From positions 1-12,152 of the forward strand of contig QWPO01000043.1 of NCBI GenBank assembly GCA_003669255.1: a stretch of 12,152 nt of DNA. The letters run 5' to 3'. The translations under genes and the position numbers were made by a program. The notes under the pieces are model-generated. The model was given only the letters and a program-made list of their open reading frames with translations. It made no database searches and had not been told where the DNA came from. Below, one piece after another: positions 6,160 to 12,152 of the stretch (its first letter is position 1; each line of letters starts with the position of its first letter). The stretch comes from Planctomycetota bacterium (GTDB lineage Bacteria > Planctomycetota > Planctomycetia > Pirellulales > UBA1268).

Positions 6160-7371
6160 ATGCGGCGAGTCGCTGCGGCCTGTGCGACCATCGGAGCGTT
6201 GGCCTGCGGGGTGGCGGTCGCTGCAGCGACCGACAGCTTCGCCGCCGCCCGCGAGCGGATGGTTCGCGACGACATCGCCGCCGCCGGCGTGACCGATCCG
6301 CGGGTGCTGGAGAGCATGCGAATCACACCGCGGCACGAGTTCGTGCCGGTGGCGCAGCGGGCGAAGGCCTACCTCGACATGGCGCTGCCGATCGGCGAGG
6401 CGCAGACGATCTCGGGGCCGCTGGTGGTGGCCGTCATGACCGAGCAGCTGCGGCCGCAGCCCGGCGATCGGGTGCTCGAGATCGGCACGGGCAGCGGCTA
6501 TCAGGCGGCGGTCCTCGCGCCGCTCGTGAAGACGGTCTATTCCATCGAGATCGAGAAGCCACTGGCAGACAAGGCGGCCCGCACCCTCGATCGCCTTGGC
6601 CACGACAACGTCGTGACGAAGGCAGGCGACGGCTTTCAGGGCTGGCCCGAGCACGCGCCCTTCGACGGCATCATCGTCACCTGTTCACCGGAGGACGTGC
6701 CGCAGCCGTTGCTCGACCAGCTCGCCGATGGTGGCCGGATGGTGATTCCGGTCGGCGAGCGGTTCGAGCAGCGGCTCGTGCGGATCACCCGCCGCGGTGC
6801 CGAGTTGGTCCGCGAGACGATCGAGCCGACGCTGTTCGTGCCGATGACGGGCGTCGCCGAGGAATCGCGACGCCTGCAGCCCGATGGCGGTCGGCCGTCG
6901 GTAAGGAACGGAGGCTTCGAGGATCTGATCGAAGGCGGAACGCTGCCAACGGCTTGGTACTACGGCCGGCAGTGCGAGGTGGTCGGCGAAGGGGCAGGGC
7001 AGGGGAGTCGCACGCTTCGGTTCCACAACTCCGAGCCAGGCCGGCCCGCACAGATCTTCCAAGGCTTCGCCGTGGATGGCACGAAGGTCGAGAGACTCCG
7101 TGTCCGCGCGAAGGTCTGTGGCAGTGGCGTGATCGCCGGACGCACCCCGGACGAACGGCCCTGCTTCGCGGTTCGTTTCCTCGACGCCGATCGCCGCCGG
7201 TCATCGACAGCGATCGTGGGGCCCTGGTCAGGCGACTTCGACTGGAGCGACGTGGACGACCGGATTGACGTGCCGCCCTGGGCCCGGGAGGGCAGCCTCA
7301 TGATCGGTATGGCCGGTGCAACCGGCACGTTTGAGGTCGACGCCGTGGGCCTGGAAGGCGAGTTGCGGTGA
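6160..7371 (+). CDS. Exported protein-L-isoaspartate O-methyltransferase with extra C-terminal domain
   Basis: PCMT uses S-adenosylmethionine to methylate L-isoaspartyl residues, starting repair of aged proteins. Residues 28-235 form the PCMT domain: MxxTPRHEFVP-like entry (53-63), GEAQTISGPLVVAVMTE (79-95), SAM-binding motif VLEIGTGSGYQ (105-115) and DGIIVTCSPEDVP...LLDQLADGGRMVIPVGE (169-200). Two features are unusual. First, residues 1-22 are a signal peptide (MRR, then a hydrophobic Ala-rich stretch). Second, about 157 residues follow the enzyme (246-403), opening with RNGGFE and ending in FEVDAVGLEGE, a pattern resembling carbohydrate-binding-type jelly-roll domains. Normal PCMTs are about 210-230 residues, while this is 403. 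The ATG at 6160 is chosen for GGAGG at 6151-6155 and the clean signal peptide. A GTG at 6124 overlapping the FKBP stop is the alternative. The upstream frame to 6001 overlaps the FKBP domain and is rejected. Confidence 0.92.
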   Translation: MRRVAAACATIGALACGVAVAAATDSFAAARERMVRDDIAAAGVTDPRVLESMRITPRHEFVPVAQRAKAYLDMALPIGEAQTISGPLVVAVMTEQLRPQPGDRVLEIGTGSGYQAAVLAPLVKTVYSIEIEKPLADKAARTLDRLGHDNVVTKAGDGFQGWPEHAPFDGIIVTCSPEDVPQPLLDQLADGGRMVIPVGERFEQRLVRITRRGAELVRETIEPTLFVPMTGVAEESRRLQPDGGRPSVRNGGFEDLIEGGTLPTAWYYGRQCEVVGEGAGQGSRTLRFHNSEPGRPAQIFQGFAVDGTKVERLRVRAKVCGSGVIAGRTPDERPCFAVRFLDADRRRSSTAIVGPWSGDFDWSDVDDRIDVPPWAREGSLMIGMAGATGTFEVDAVGLEGELR

Positions 7372-7521
7372 CCGGCTTCCCTGGCGGATGCCTGCTGGAA
7401 AACCGAGTTTTTCGGCCGCATCTTCCCCGCTGCTCCTCGCCTGCCGTCGGCGGCAGCAGAGTCCCGAAGACGGCGATCCCGGGGAGCGGGAAATTCTGAC
7501 GGAATATCTTTCCCAGAATCC

Positions 7522-7549
7522 TTGATTTACCTAACCGGCAAACTATCTT
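7522..7549 (+). promoter_or_regulatory. Predicted sigma70-type promoter
   Basis: TTGATT (7522-7527) and TATCTT (7544-7549) are separated by 16 bp, each close to the sigma70 -35 and -10 consensus. They lie in the most AT-rich stretch of the window. Transcription would begin near 7556, giving a leader of about 78 nt before the ATG at 7634. The assignment comes from sequence match alone. Confidence 0.55.
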
Positions 7550-7571
7550 TGCTCAGAATAACGGCATGGCG

Positions 7572-7588
7572 CCCGAAATCGTTTCGGG
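7572..7588 (+). promoter_or_regulatory. Leader hairpin in the 5' untranslated region
   Basis: CCCGAAA (7572-7578) and TTTCGGG (7582-7588) form a perfect 7-bp stem with a 3-nt TCG loop. It falls about 16 nt after the predicted transcription start and well before the ribosome binding site. A 5' hairpin here could stabilise the mRNA. No known riboswitch class is recognised. Confidence 0.45.
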
Positions 7589-7633
7589 GCCGGCCGCAAC
7601 ATCAACGCGAAATAACTCGGGAGTTTCACCGAC

Positions 7634-8746
7634 ATGGTGTCGCAGCGTCGCTGGATTCGAATCGCTGGATTGGTTTCGTTTGTCGCGGTCGCCGCGGCGA
7701 CCTGCGACGTGCAGGCCGGCTGGCATCACCGCTACCGTGGCTACGGCTCGTCGGGCTCGTCCGGCGGCTCCTCGGGCGGCTCGTCCGGCGGCAGCTCGGG
7801 CGGTTCGTCGGGCGGAAGCTACAGCTCGTACGGCGGCGGGTCGTCGGGCGGTAGCTACGGCTCCTATGGCTCCTACGGCTCGTCGGGCGGCAGCTTTGGC
7901 TCGCACCACGCCTACAAGCGTGCCATGCGCGCAGCTCGTCACGGCTCGTCTGGTGGTAGCTACGGTTCGTCCGGTGGCTCGTCGGGCGGCAGCTACTCCG
8001 CGTCCTACGGTTCGTCGGGCGGCTCGTCGGGTGGTTCGTCGGGCGGCTCTTACGGTGGCTCGTACAGCGGTTACTCCAGCTCGTCGTCCGTCGAGGGCTA
8101 CTCCTCGGCCATGCCGATCGAGTCGTACCGCGTGATCAACGAGACCCCGTCGATGACCGGTGGTGAGATCATCGGCACGCCCTCGGCAGTGCCCGGTGCG
8201 CTCGACTCCACGTCCCGCGAGACCGTGCCGGCCGACGGCGCGATGCTCGTGGTCGAGGTGCCGGCCGACGCCACGGTGTATGTCAACGGCACGAAGACCA
8301 ACTCGCAGGGCGCGGTTCGCCGCTACCTGTCGCGCGGCCTGACCGCCGGCCAGAAGTATGAGTTCGTGGTGCGGATGGCGACCGACGCCGGCAAGGAGAC
8401 GACGAAGGTCGTTTCGCTGACCGCCGGCCAGCGGTCCAGCGTCTCGTTCAAGGCGGCCATCGAGGCCCCGAAGACGAGCGTCACCCTCCGCGTGCCGGCC
8501 GACGCCAAGGTTTGGCTCGCCGGAAGCGCCACTGCCTCCATGGGCGACGTGCGGACGTTTGAGACCTCGAGCCTCCCGGCCGGCAAGAGCTGGAAGGGCT
8601 ACGAGATCCGCGTCGCGACCGTCGTCGACGGCCAGGAGCGGACGGTTTCGAAGGTGATCGACCTCGCCGCTGGCGACGTCGTTGACCTCACCCTCGACCC
8701 CGCCGCCCGCACGGCGTCGGCCGAGACGACCGCGTCGCTCAACTGA
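7634..8746 (+). CDS. Secreted Gly/Ser-rich protein with two TIGR03000-type repeats
   Basis: The 370-residue product has a signal peptide (RRWIR, hydrophobic 11-23, cleavage likely after Ala28). A low-complexity domain of SSGG and GSY motifs follows (37-152), interrupted by a basic His/Lys/Arg patch at 91-104. Two copies of the roughly 70-residue planctomycete TIGR03000 domain follow (202-273 and 280-355). Each starts VxVPADAxVxxxG and ends in a Leu-x-AGQ/AGD beta-strand block. The first copy has the typical YVNGTKT turn, and the second has a divergent WLAGSAT. TIGR03000 proteins are exported and their role is unknown, with a cell-surface or matrix role often assumed. The gene has its own promoter (7522-7549), a structured leader and an intrinsic terminator (8777-8816), so it is probably monocistronic and well expressed. 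The start is supported by GGGAG 10 nt upstream. Confidence 0.9.
   Translation: MVSQRRWIRIAGLVSFVAVAAATCDVQAGWHHRYRGYGSSGSSGGSSGGSSGGSSGGSSGGSYSSYGGGSSGGSYGSYGSYGSSGGSFGSHHAYKRAMRAARHGSSGGSYGSSGGSSGGSYSASYGSSGGSSGGSSGGSYGGSYSGYSSSSSVEGYSSAMPIESYRVINETPSMTGGEIIGTPSAVPGALDSTSRETVPADGAMLVVEVPADATVYVNGTKTNSQGAVRRYLSRGLTAGQKYEFVVRMATDAGKETTKVVSLTAGQRSSVSFKAAIEAPKTSVTLRVPADAKVWLAGSATASMGDVRTFETSSLPAGKSWKGYEIRVATVVDGQERTVSKVIDLAAGDVVDLTLDPAARTASAETTASLN
7742..8089 (+). repeat. Low-complexity tandem repeat encoding SSGG/GSY motifs
   Basis: Codons 37-152 of the TIGR03000 protein gene are built from variants of a 12-nt unit such as TCGTCGGGCGGC (Ser-Ser-Gly-Gly), interspersed with Tyr codons. Several consecutive units near 7750-7815 differ only at synonymous third positions, which suggests expansion followed by drift or codon-level selection. 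Copy-number change by slippage in multiples of 12 nt would keep the reading frame. Confidence 0.85.
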
Positions 8747-8776
8747 GCCGCGGATCGGACCGATCGAGTTCACGAG

Positions 8777-8816
8777 ATCCCCGCGTGGCCCCGTGCCACG
8801 CGGGGATTTTTGTTTT
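8777..8816 (+). terminator. Strong rho-independent terminator
   Basis: ATCCCCGCGTGG (8777-8788) pairs perfectly with CCACGCGGGGAT (8796-8807) around a 7-nt loop, and TTTTTGTTTT follows. It lies 30 nt after the stop codon of the TIGR03000 protein gene and is the only classical intrinsic terminator I see in the window. Confidence 0.95.
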
Positions 8817-8870
8817 CGGAAGGCCGCGTGGCTGGCGGCATGACCCGCATGACCGGGATTTTCGTCACCC

Positions 8871-8926
8871 CGTAGCACAGGTTTCCAACCTGTGGTCTTC
8901 CCGTAGCACAGGCTTTCAACCTGTGC
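8871..8926 (+). repeat. Pair of REP-like palindromes in direct orientation
   Basis: Two copies of the element also seen at 55-80 follow each other in the same orientation, with their GTAG boxes at 8872 and 8903 (31 nt apart). The first has an 8-bp perfect stem (CACAGGTT 8876-8883 with AACCTGTG 8887-8894). The second has arms GCACAGG (8906-8912) and CCTGTGC (8920-8926) with an imperfect centre. The rest of the interval to the next gene (8927-9038) shows no clear promoter. Confidence 0.8.
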
Positions 8927-9038
8927 CGCCGCTCCCGTCCTTCCGGAAAATCGCGACCTAGGGTTGCCGTGAGCGGCAGTGGAGCGAGCCGGCCGAACGG
9001 TCCGATGCTCCCTGTAGGGAAACCAAGTTGCGTTGTCC

Positions 9039-9626
9039 ATGAAGTCCCACGAGCCAAACGCGAACCGGTGGTCGCTCATGGCGCGGGGCTGTGCCTCGTT
9101 GGCGATCCTCGCCTACCTCGCGGCCGTGATCGTGCCGCCGCTGGCGGGGCCCGCGCCGGCGAGTGAACTGGCGAACCGCATCCTGCAGCCGTTGCGGCCG
9201 CTGGTCGGTGCGGTCTATCTCGGTCACGGCTACCGATTCTTCGCGCCCAATCCCGGCCCCGGCCACACGATTCGCTGGACGATGACGATGCCCGACGGCT
9301 CCACGCGGTCCGGTCGGATTCCCGACGAGACGCTCGACCGTCCGCGTCTGCTCTACCACCGCCGCTTCATGGTGAGCGAGAAGATTTCGTCGCTCGTGCC
9401 CCTGGCCGACGCGCCGGCAGACGTTCGCGAGCGGGCGAAGCGCGACTGGCAGCCGCTCGTGAAGGGCGTGGCAACCAACCTGCTGCGGCGCGAGGGAGGG
9501 CTGAGCGTCACGCTCGAGACCGTCGAGCACTACCTTCCCGATCCCGGCGAGATGCTCGCCAGCGGCACGTTTGCCGACGCGGTCACGCCGCTTGGCTCCT
9601 ACGCCTGGGCGGAGTCGCAGCGATGA
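9039..9626 (+). CDS. Small membrane protein with RFFAPNPGP motif, partner of HTTM protein
   Basis: This 195-residue protein has one predicted membrane segment (about 17-37), followed by GYRFFAPNPGPG (64-75) and a soluble domain (TMTMPDGSTRSGRIP and a mixed charged region to the end). Proteins with a comparable RxFAPxP motif are often encoded beside HTTM/vitamin-K-carboxylase-like proteins. I recognise that pairing from general knowledge, and the function is not established. The ATG at 9039 is chosen. A TTG two codons earlier (9033) is possible, and no good Shine-Dalgarno supports either. The stop overlaps the next ATG (ATGA, 9623-9626). It is the first gene of a four-gene translationally linked chain. 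Confidence 0.85.
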   Translation: MKSHEPNANRWSLMARGCASLAILAYLAAVIVPPLAGPAPASELANRILQPLRPLVGAVYLGHGYRFFAPNPGPGHTIRWTMTMPDGSTRSGRIPDETLDRPRLLYHRRFMVSEKISSLVPLADAPADVRERAKRDWQPLVKGVATNLLRREGGLSVTLETVEHYLPDPGEMLASGTFADAVTPLGSYAWAESQR

Positions 9627-10657
9627 GCACCGTCCGCTCCGTGCCCGCTCGCCGCACCGTCAGCCGGCCATCTGTCACGCCGCCCGCGCCAGTCGCGTCG
9701 AGTCGCGGCTGGCTCGCCGAGTGGGTCGCCGCGTGGAACGCGTTCTGGTTCACGCCGGCCGATCCGCTCCCGCTTGCCGTGATCCGGATCGTCACCGGGC
9801 TGATCCTCACCTGGTCGTGCGTCGTCTGGCTGCTCGACGCCGATGCCTTCTTTGGCGATCGCGGCTGGCTGCGGTCGGATCAGGTCTGGCGGATGAACGA
9901 CCAGCCCTGGCAGTGGAGTGGGTACTTCGCGGCGTCGTCGCCGACCATGATTCGGGTGCTTGCCGGCATCTCGCTTGTGGCGGCGATCCTCCTCACGATC
10001 GGCCTGGCGACCCCGCTGGCAGCCCTCGTCTCGTTCCTCGGTCTCGTCAGTGCCGCGAATCGTGCGCCGCTGAATGTTTTCGGCCTCGACGACACGCTCG
10101 GCATGCTGCTCGTGCCCTTGGTGATTGGCCCGAGTGGCGCGAGGTTGTCGGTCGACCGCCTGCTCGCCGGGCCGGGGCGGGGCAGGGGAGGGGAGCCCTC
10201 CGTCCGGGCCGGCATCGCCCTGCGGTTGCTGCAGGTGCATTTGTGTGTGGTCTACTTCTTCTCCGGCGCGGGAAAACTCTTCGGGGCGAGCTGGTGGGAG
10301 GGCACCGCCCTCTGGGGAGCGATCGCCAACGACCGCTACCGCACCCTCGACCTTCGGGGGCTCGCCGGCCACCCGCTCGTGGTCAATGCTCTGACTCTGG
10401 CGACCCTCTGGTGGGAGGCGACCTACGCCGCCCTCGTCTGGCCGCGGCTGACGCGGCCGCTTTGCCTCGCGATGGCGGTGCTGGTCCACTTGGGGATCGG
10501 GCTCGCCATGGGCATGATGGAGTTTGGCCTGGCCATGATCGCCGCCAACCTGGCATTCGTTTCGGCCACCACGTTCGAGAGCCTGCTGCGACCGTTCACG
10601 TTCCGGACCCCCGATTCGCCCGACATCCTCTCAGGAACCCCTTCGGACCATCCATGA
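9623..10657 (+). CDS. HTTM domain (vitamin K-dependent gamma-carboxylase-like) membrane protein
   Basis: The 344-residue product is a polytopic membrane protein of the HTTM family, related to the membrane half of vitamin K-dependent gamma-glutamyl carboxylase. A Pro/Arg-rich N-terminus (1-30) precedes hydrophobic segments near 51-71, 110-130, 132-146, 157-170, 198-217, 254-273 and 278-315. The family block VYFFSGAGKLFGASWWEG (210-227) includes Lys218, which by memory aligns with the catalytic lysine region of the human enzyme. The C-terminal carboxylase/epoxidase lumenal domain of the human enzyme is missing, so gamma-carboxylation should not be assumed. GGAG (9611-9614) lies 8 nt before the ATG, which overlaps the preceding stop. 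The stop overlaps the asd start by ATGA. Confidence 0.88.
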   Translation: MSTVRSVPARRTVSRPSVTPPAPVASSRGWLAEWVAAWNAFWFTPADPLPLAVIRIVTGLILTWSCVVWLLDADAFFGDRGWLRSDQVWRMNDQPWQWSGYFAASSPTMIRVLAGISLVAAILLTIGLATPLAALVSFLGLVSAANRAPLNVFGLDDTLGMLLVPLVIGPSGARLSVDRLLAGPGRGRGGEPSVRAGIALRLLQVHLCVVYFFSGAGKLFGASWWEGTALWGAIANDRYRTLDLRGLAGHPLVVNALTLATLWWEATYAALVWPRLTRPLCLAMAVLVHLGIGLAMGMMEFGLAMIAANLAFVSATTFESLLRPFTFRTPDSPDILSGTPSDHP

Positions 10658-11688
10658 TCGACACGCTCGCCGTTGTCGGCGCCACGGGCGCCGTGGGCCG
10701 CATCATCCTCGACTTGCTCGCGGAGCGGAAGTTTCCCGCGAAGCGGCTCAAGCTGCTCGCGTCGGCTCGTTCCGCCGGCACGCCGGTCCGCGTCGGCGAC
10801 ACGACCCACGACGTCGAGGTGCTCACGCCCGACTCCTTCAAGGGCGTGGATGTGGCGATCGGCAGCACGCCCGACGAGATCGCGGCCGAGTTTGTGCCGT
10901 GGGCGGTGGAGCGGGGCACCGTTGTCGTCGATGAGAGTGCCTTCTATCGGATGAATCCCGAGGTGCCGCTCGTGATTCCGGAGGTCAATCCGGAGGCGAT
11001 CGCGACCCACAAGGGGATCATCGCCAGCCCAAACTGCTCCACCACGCAGATGGTGATGGTGATGAAGCCGCTGCACGACGCCGCCCGCGTGAAGCGGGTG
11101 ATCGTCAGCACCTACCAGGCAGTGAGCGGCGCCGGCCTGGCCGCAACCCGTGAACTCGAGCAGGCGACCACCGCCTGGCTGGACAAGGAGCCGGAAGCCA
11201 ACCAGGTCTTTTCGCATCGAATCGCCGCCAACCTGATCCCGCAGATCGGCTCGCCACGGCCCAACGGGTTCACCAGCGAAGAGATGAAGATGGTGCTCGA
11301 GACGCGAAAGATCCTCGGTGACGAGTCGATCGCGATCAGCGCCACCTGCATCCGCGTGCCGGTGGCCAACGGCCACAGCGAGTCGATCCTGATCGAGACC
11401 GAAAAGAAACTCACCGCCGACGAGGCCCGGAAGCTGCTCGCCGGGTTTCCCGGAATCGTGGTCGAGGATGACCTCGCGGCCAAGCGGTATCCGCAGCCGC
11501 GGACGGCCAGCGGCCACGACGAGGTGTTTGTGGGCCGGATTCGCGAAGATATCTCGTGCCCCAACGGCATTGCGCTGTGGTGCGTGTCCGACAATCTCCG
11601 CAAGGGCGCGGCCACCAACGCTGTGCAGATCGCCGAGTATCTGGCGAAGCATGGACTGAAGGGGGCAGGGCACTCGGGTCGGTCATGA
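10654..11688 (+). CDS. asd: Aspartate-semialdehyde dehydrogenase
   Basis: This enzyme reduces beta-aspartyl phosphate to aspartate semialdehyde with NADPH, feeding lysine, diaminopimelate, threonine and methionine synthesis. The 344-residue product has normal length. It shows the N-terminal nucleotide-binding motif VVGATGAVG (7-15), the catalytic cysteine Cys128 in SPNCSTTQ, Gln155 in TYQAVSG, the substrate-binding Arg234 in TCIRVPV and the likely base His241 in NGHSES. The block DESAFYRMNPEVPLVIPEVN (93-112) is typical of the family. The start is the ATG overlapping the HTTM stop. The reading frame is open upstream to 9571, but that stretch only shadows the HTTM gene. The Shine-Dalgarno is weak, so translation probably depends on the upstream gene. 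The stop overlaps the truA start (ATGA, 11685-11688). Confidence 0.96.
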   Translation: MIDTLAVVGATGAVGRIILDLLAERKFPAKRLKLLASARSAGTPVRVGDTTHDVEVLTPDSFKGVDVAIGSTPDEIAAEFVPWAVERGTVVVDESAFYRMNPEVPLVIPEVNPEAIATHKGIIASPNCSTTQMVMVMKPLHDAARVKRVIVSTYQAVSGAGLAATRELEQATTAWLDKEPEANQVFSHRIAANLIPQIGSPRPNGFTSEEMKMVLETRKILGDESIAISATCIRVPVANGHSESILIETEKKLTADEARKLLAGFPGIVVEDDLAAKRYPQPRTASGHDEVFVGRIREDISCPNGIALWCVSDNLRKGAATNAVQIAEYLAKHGLKGAGHSGRS

Positions 11689-12152
11689 GTTCACCGTCGG
11701 TGCCCGATGAGGCGTCCGCGGTCGTCGGCCGACGGATAGCGATCCGACTCGCCTACGACGGCACGCGGTACTCGGGCTGGCAGCTGCAGCCGAACCAGAC
11801 GACGGTGCAGGGGACTCTCGCTGCGGCGATCCGCGAGGTGTCGGGCGAGGACCTCGTGCTGAAGGGGGCGAGTCGGACTGACGCCGGCGTGCATGCCCTC
11901 GACCAGGTGGTGGCCTTCACCTCGATGAGCGGCCACGCCGCCGGCGTTTGGGTGCGGGCGCTCAACGCCACGCTGCCCCGCGACATCACCGTTCGCGAGG
12001 GGAGGGAGGTGGGGCTCGACTTCGATCCCGTGACGGCCGCGATTCGCAAGCGGTATCGCTTCCGGATCCACGACGCATCCTGGAGGCCGGTGCTCGATCG
12101 GCACCTCGTCTGGCACTGGCGGGGCCGGCTCGACGAGGAACGGATGCGGGAG
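11685..12152 (+). CDS. truA: tRNA pseudouridine synthase A, N-terminal part (cut by window end)
   Basis: TruA converts uridines 38-40 of the anticodon stem-loop of many tRNAs to pseudouridine. The 156 codons present start at the ATG overlapping the asd stop and run open to the window edge. IAIRLAYDGTRYSGWQLQP (18-36) and TVQGTLAAAI (40-49) are typical N-terminal blocks. GASRTDAGVHA (61-71) contains the catalytic aspartate, Asp66. LNATLPRDI (93-101) and KRYRFRI (121-127) are also family motifs. Full-length TruA is about 245-270 residues, so roughly 60 percent is here. The first 15 residues are a non-conserved extension. Confidence 0.95.
   Translation, partial: MSSPSVPDEASAVVGRRIAIRLAYDGTRYSGWQLQPNQTTVQGTLAAAIREVSGEDLVLKGASRTDAGVHALDQVVAFTSMSGHAAGVWVRALNATLPRDITVREGREVGLDFDPVTAAIRKRYRFRIHDASWRPVLDRHLVWHWRGRLDEERMRE

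Larger units (their letters stand above)
7372..7633 (+). promoter_or_regulatory. Control region upstream of the TIGR03000 protein gene
   Basis: The 262 bp between the PCMT stop and the next start are AT-richer than the surroundings, especially 7490-7560. A perfect 6-bp hairpin at 7441-7456 (CTGCCG, loop TCGG, CGGCAG) may mark the end of the FKBP-PCMT transcript but has no T-tract. A shorter U-rich hairpin occurs near 7397-7413. Two mutually exclusive 6-bp dyads, GGGAAA/TTTCCC (7488-7493 with 7509-7514) and ATTCTG/CAGAAT (7493-7498 with 7514-7519), sit just upstream of the predicted promoter. GGGAG (7619-7623) lies 10 nt before the start codon. Confidence 0.5.

Noticed and set aside
8871..8926. 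CRISPR-like repeat pair
   Set aside because: There are only two copies, 31 nt apart and not identical. The same element occurs singly and inverted elsewhere in the window, which fits REP elements instead.
7553..9079. 508-codon minus-strand reading frame
   Set aside because: It lies antisense to the TIGR03000 gene and the terminator. Its Arg/Ala-rich composition is the expected shadow of a high-GC gene, and no domain is recognisable.
9571..10653. Upstream extension of asd
   Set aside because: The sequence is an out-of-frame shadow of the HTTM gene, and the conserved Asd N-terminus begins at 10654.
10423..11673. 416-codon minus-strand reading frame
   Set aside because: It is antisense to asd and the end of the HTTM gene, both supported by strong family motifs.

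Overview
The window is GC-rich bacterial chromosome and most likely comes from a planctomycete of the Pirellula-like group. This rests on recognised families, not on a database search. The main evidence is a secreted protein with two TIGR03000-type repeats (a family largely confined to Planctomycetes), a gene pair made of an HTTM/vitamin-K-carboxylase-like membrane protein and a small 'RFFAPNPGP' partner, and small dispersed GTAGCACAGG palindromes of a kind common in these genomes. The DNA looks like ordinary core chromosome. I see no phage, integrase, transposase gene, CRISPR array, rRNA or tRNA.

Layout from left to right. (1) 1-80: a cluster of REP-like palindromes. (2) 91-1635, minus strand: leuA, 2-isopropylmalate synthase. 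(3) 1636-1777: a divergent intergenic region. (4) 1778-5201, plus strand: a tightly coupled three-gene operon. It encodes a small MazG-type pyrophosphohydrolase with a cysteine-rich tail, a 728-residue exported and membrane-anchored protein of unknown function, and an ABC transporter ATPase. Both junctions are ATGA overlaps, and no permease gene follows. (5) 5189-5276: four tandem copies of a 22-bp repeat that begin inside the last codons of the ATPase gene. (6) 5366-7371: two exported protein-maintenance enzymes, an FKBP-type prolyl isomerase and a protein-L-isoaspartate methyltransferase carrying an extra C-terminal domain. (7) 7372-7633: an AT-richer control region with the best sigma70-like promoter in the window and a leader hairpin. 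(8) 7634-8746: the Gly/Ser-rich TIGR03000 protein, closed by a strong intrinsic terminator at 8777-8816, so it is probably a single-gene transcript. (9) 8871-8926: two more REP-like palindromes. (10) 9039-12152: a four-gene chain with ATGA overlaps at every junction, encoding the small 'RFFAP' protein, the HTTM protein, aspartate-semialdehyde dehydrogenase (asd) and tRNA pseudouridine synthase A (truA, cut by the window end).

How the genes fit together. leuA and asd are ordinary amino-acid biosynthesis genes (leucine; lysine/threonine/methionine and diaminopimelate). The FKBP and PCMT genes make a plausible pair for refolding and repairing proteins outside the cytoplasm. The MazG/membrane protein/ATPase operon looks like an ABC-linked envelope system whose transmembrane partner is either encoded elsewhere or is the 728-residue protein itself. 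The most unusual items are the REP-like family with its GTAG signature, the 22-bp tandem repeat fused to a stop codon, the exported PCMT with an extra domain, and the HTTM pair co-translated with two housekeeping genes. I did not find a clear, wholly new defence or mobile system.
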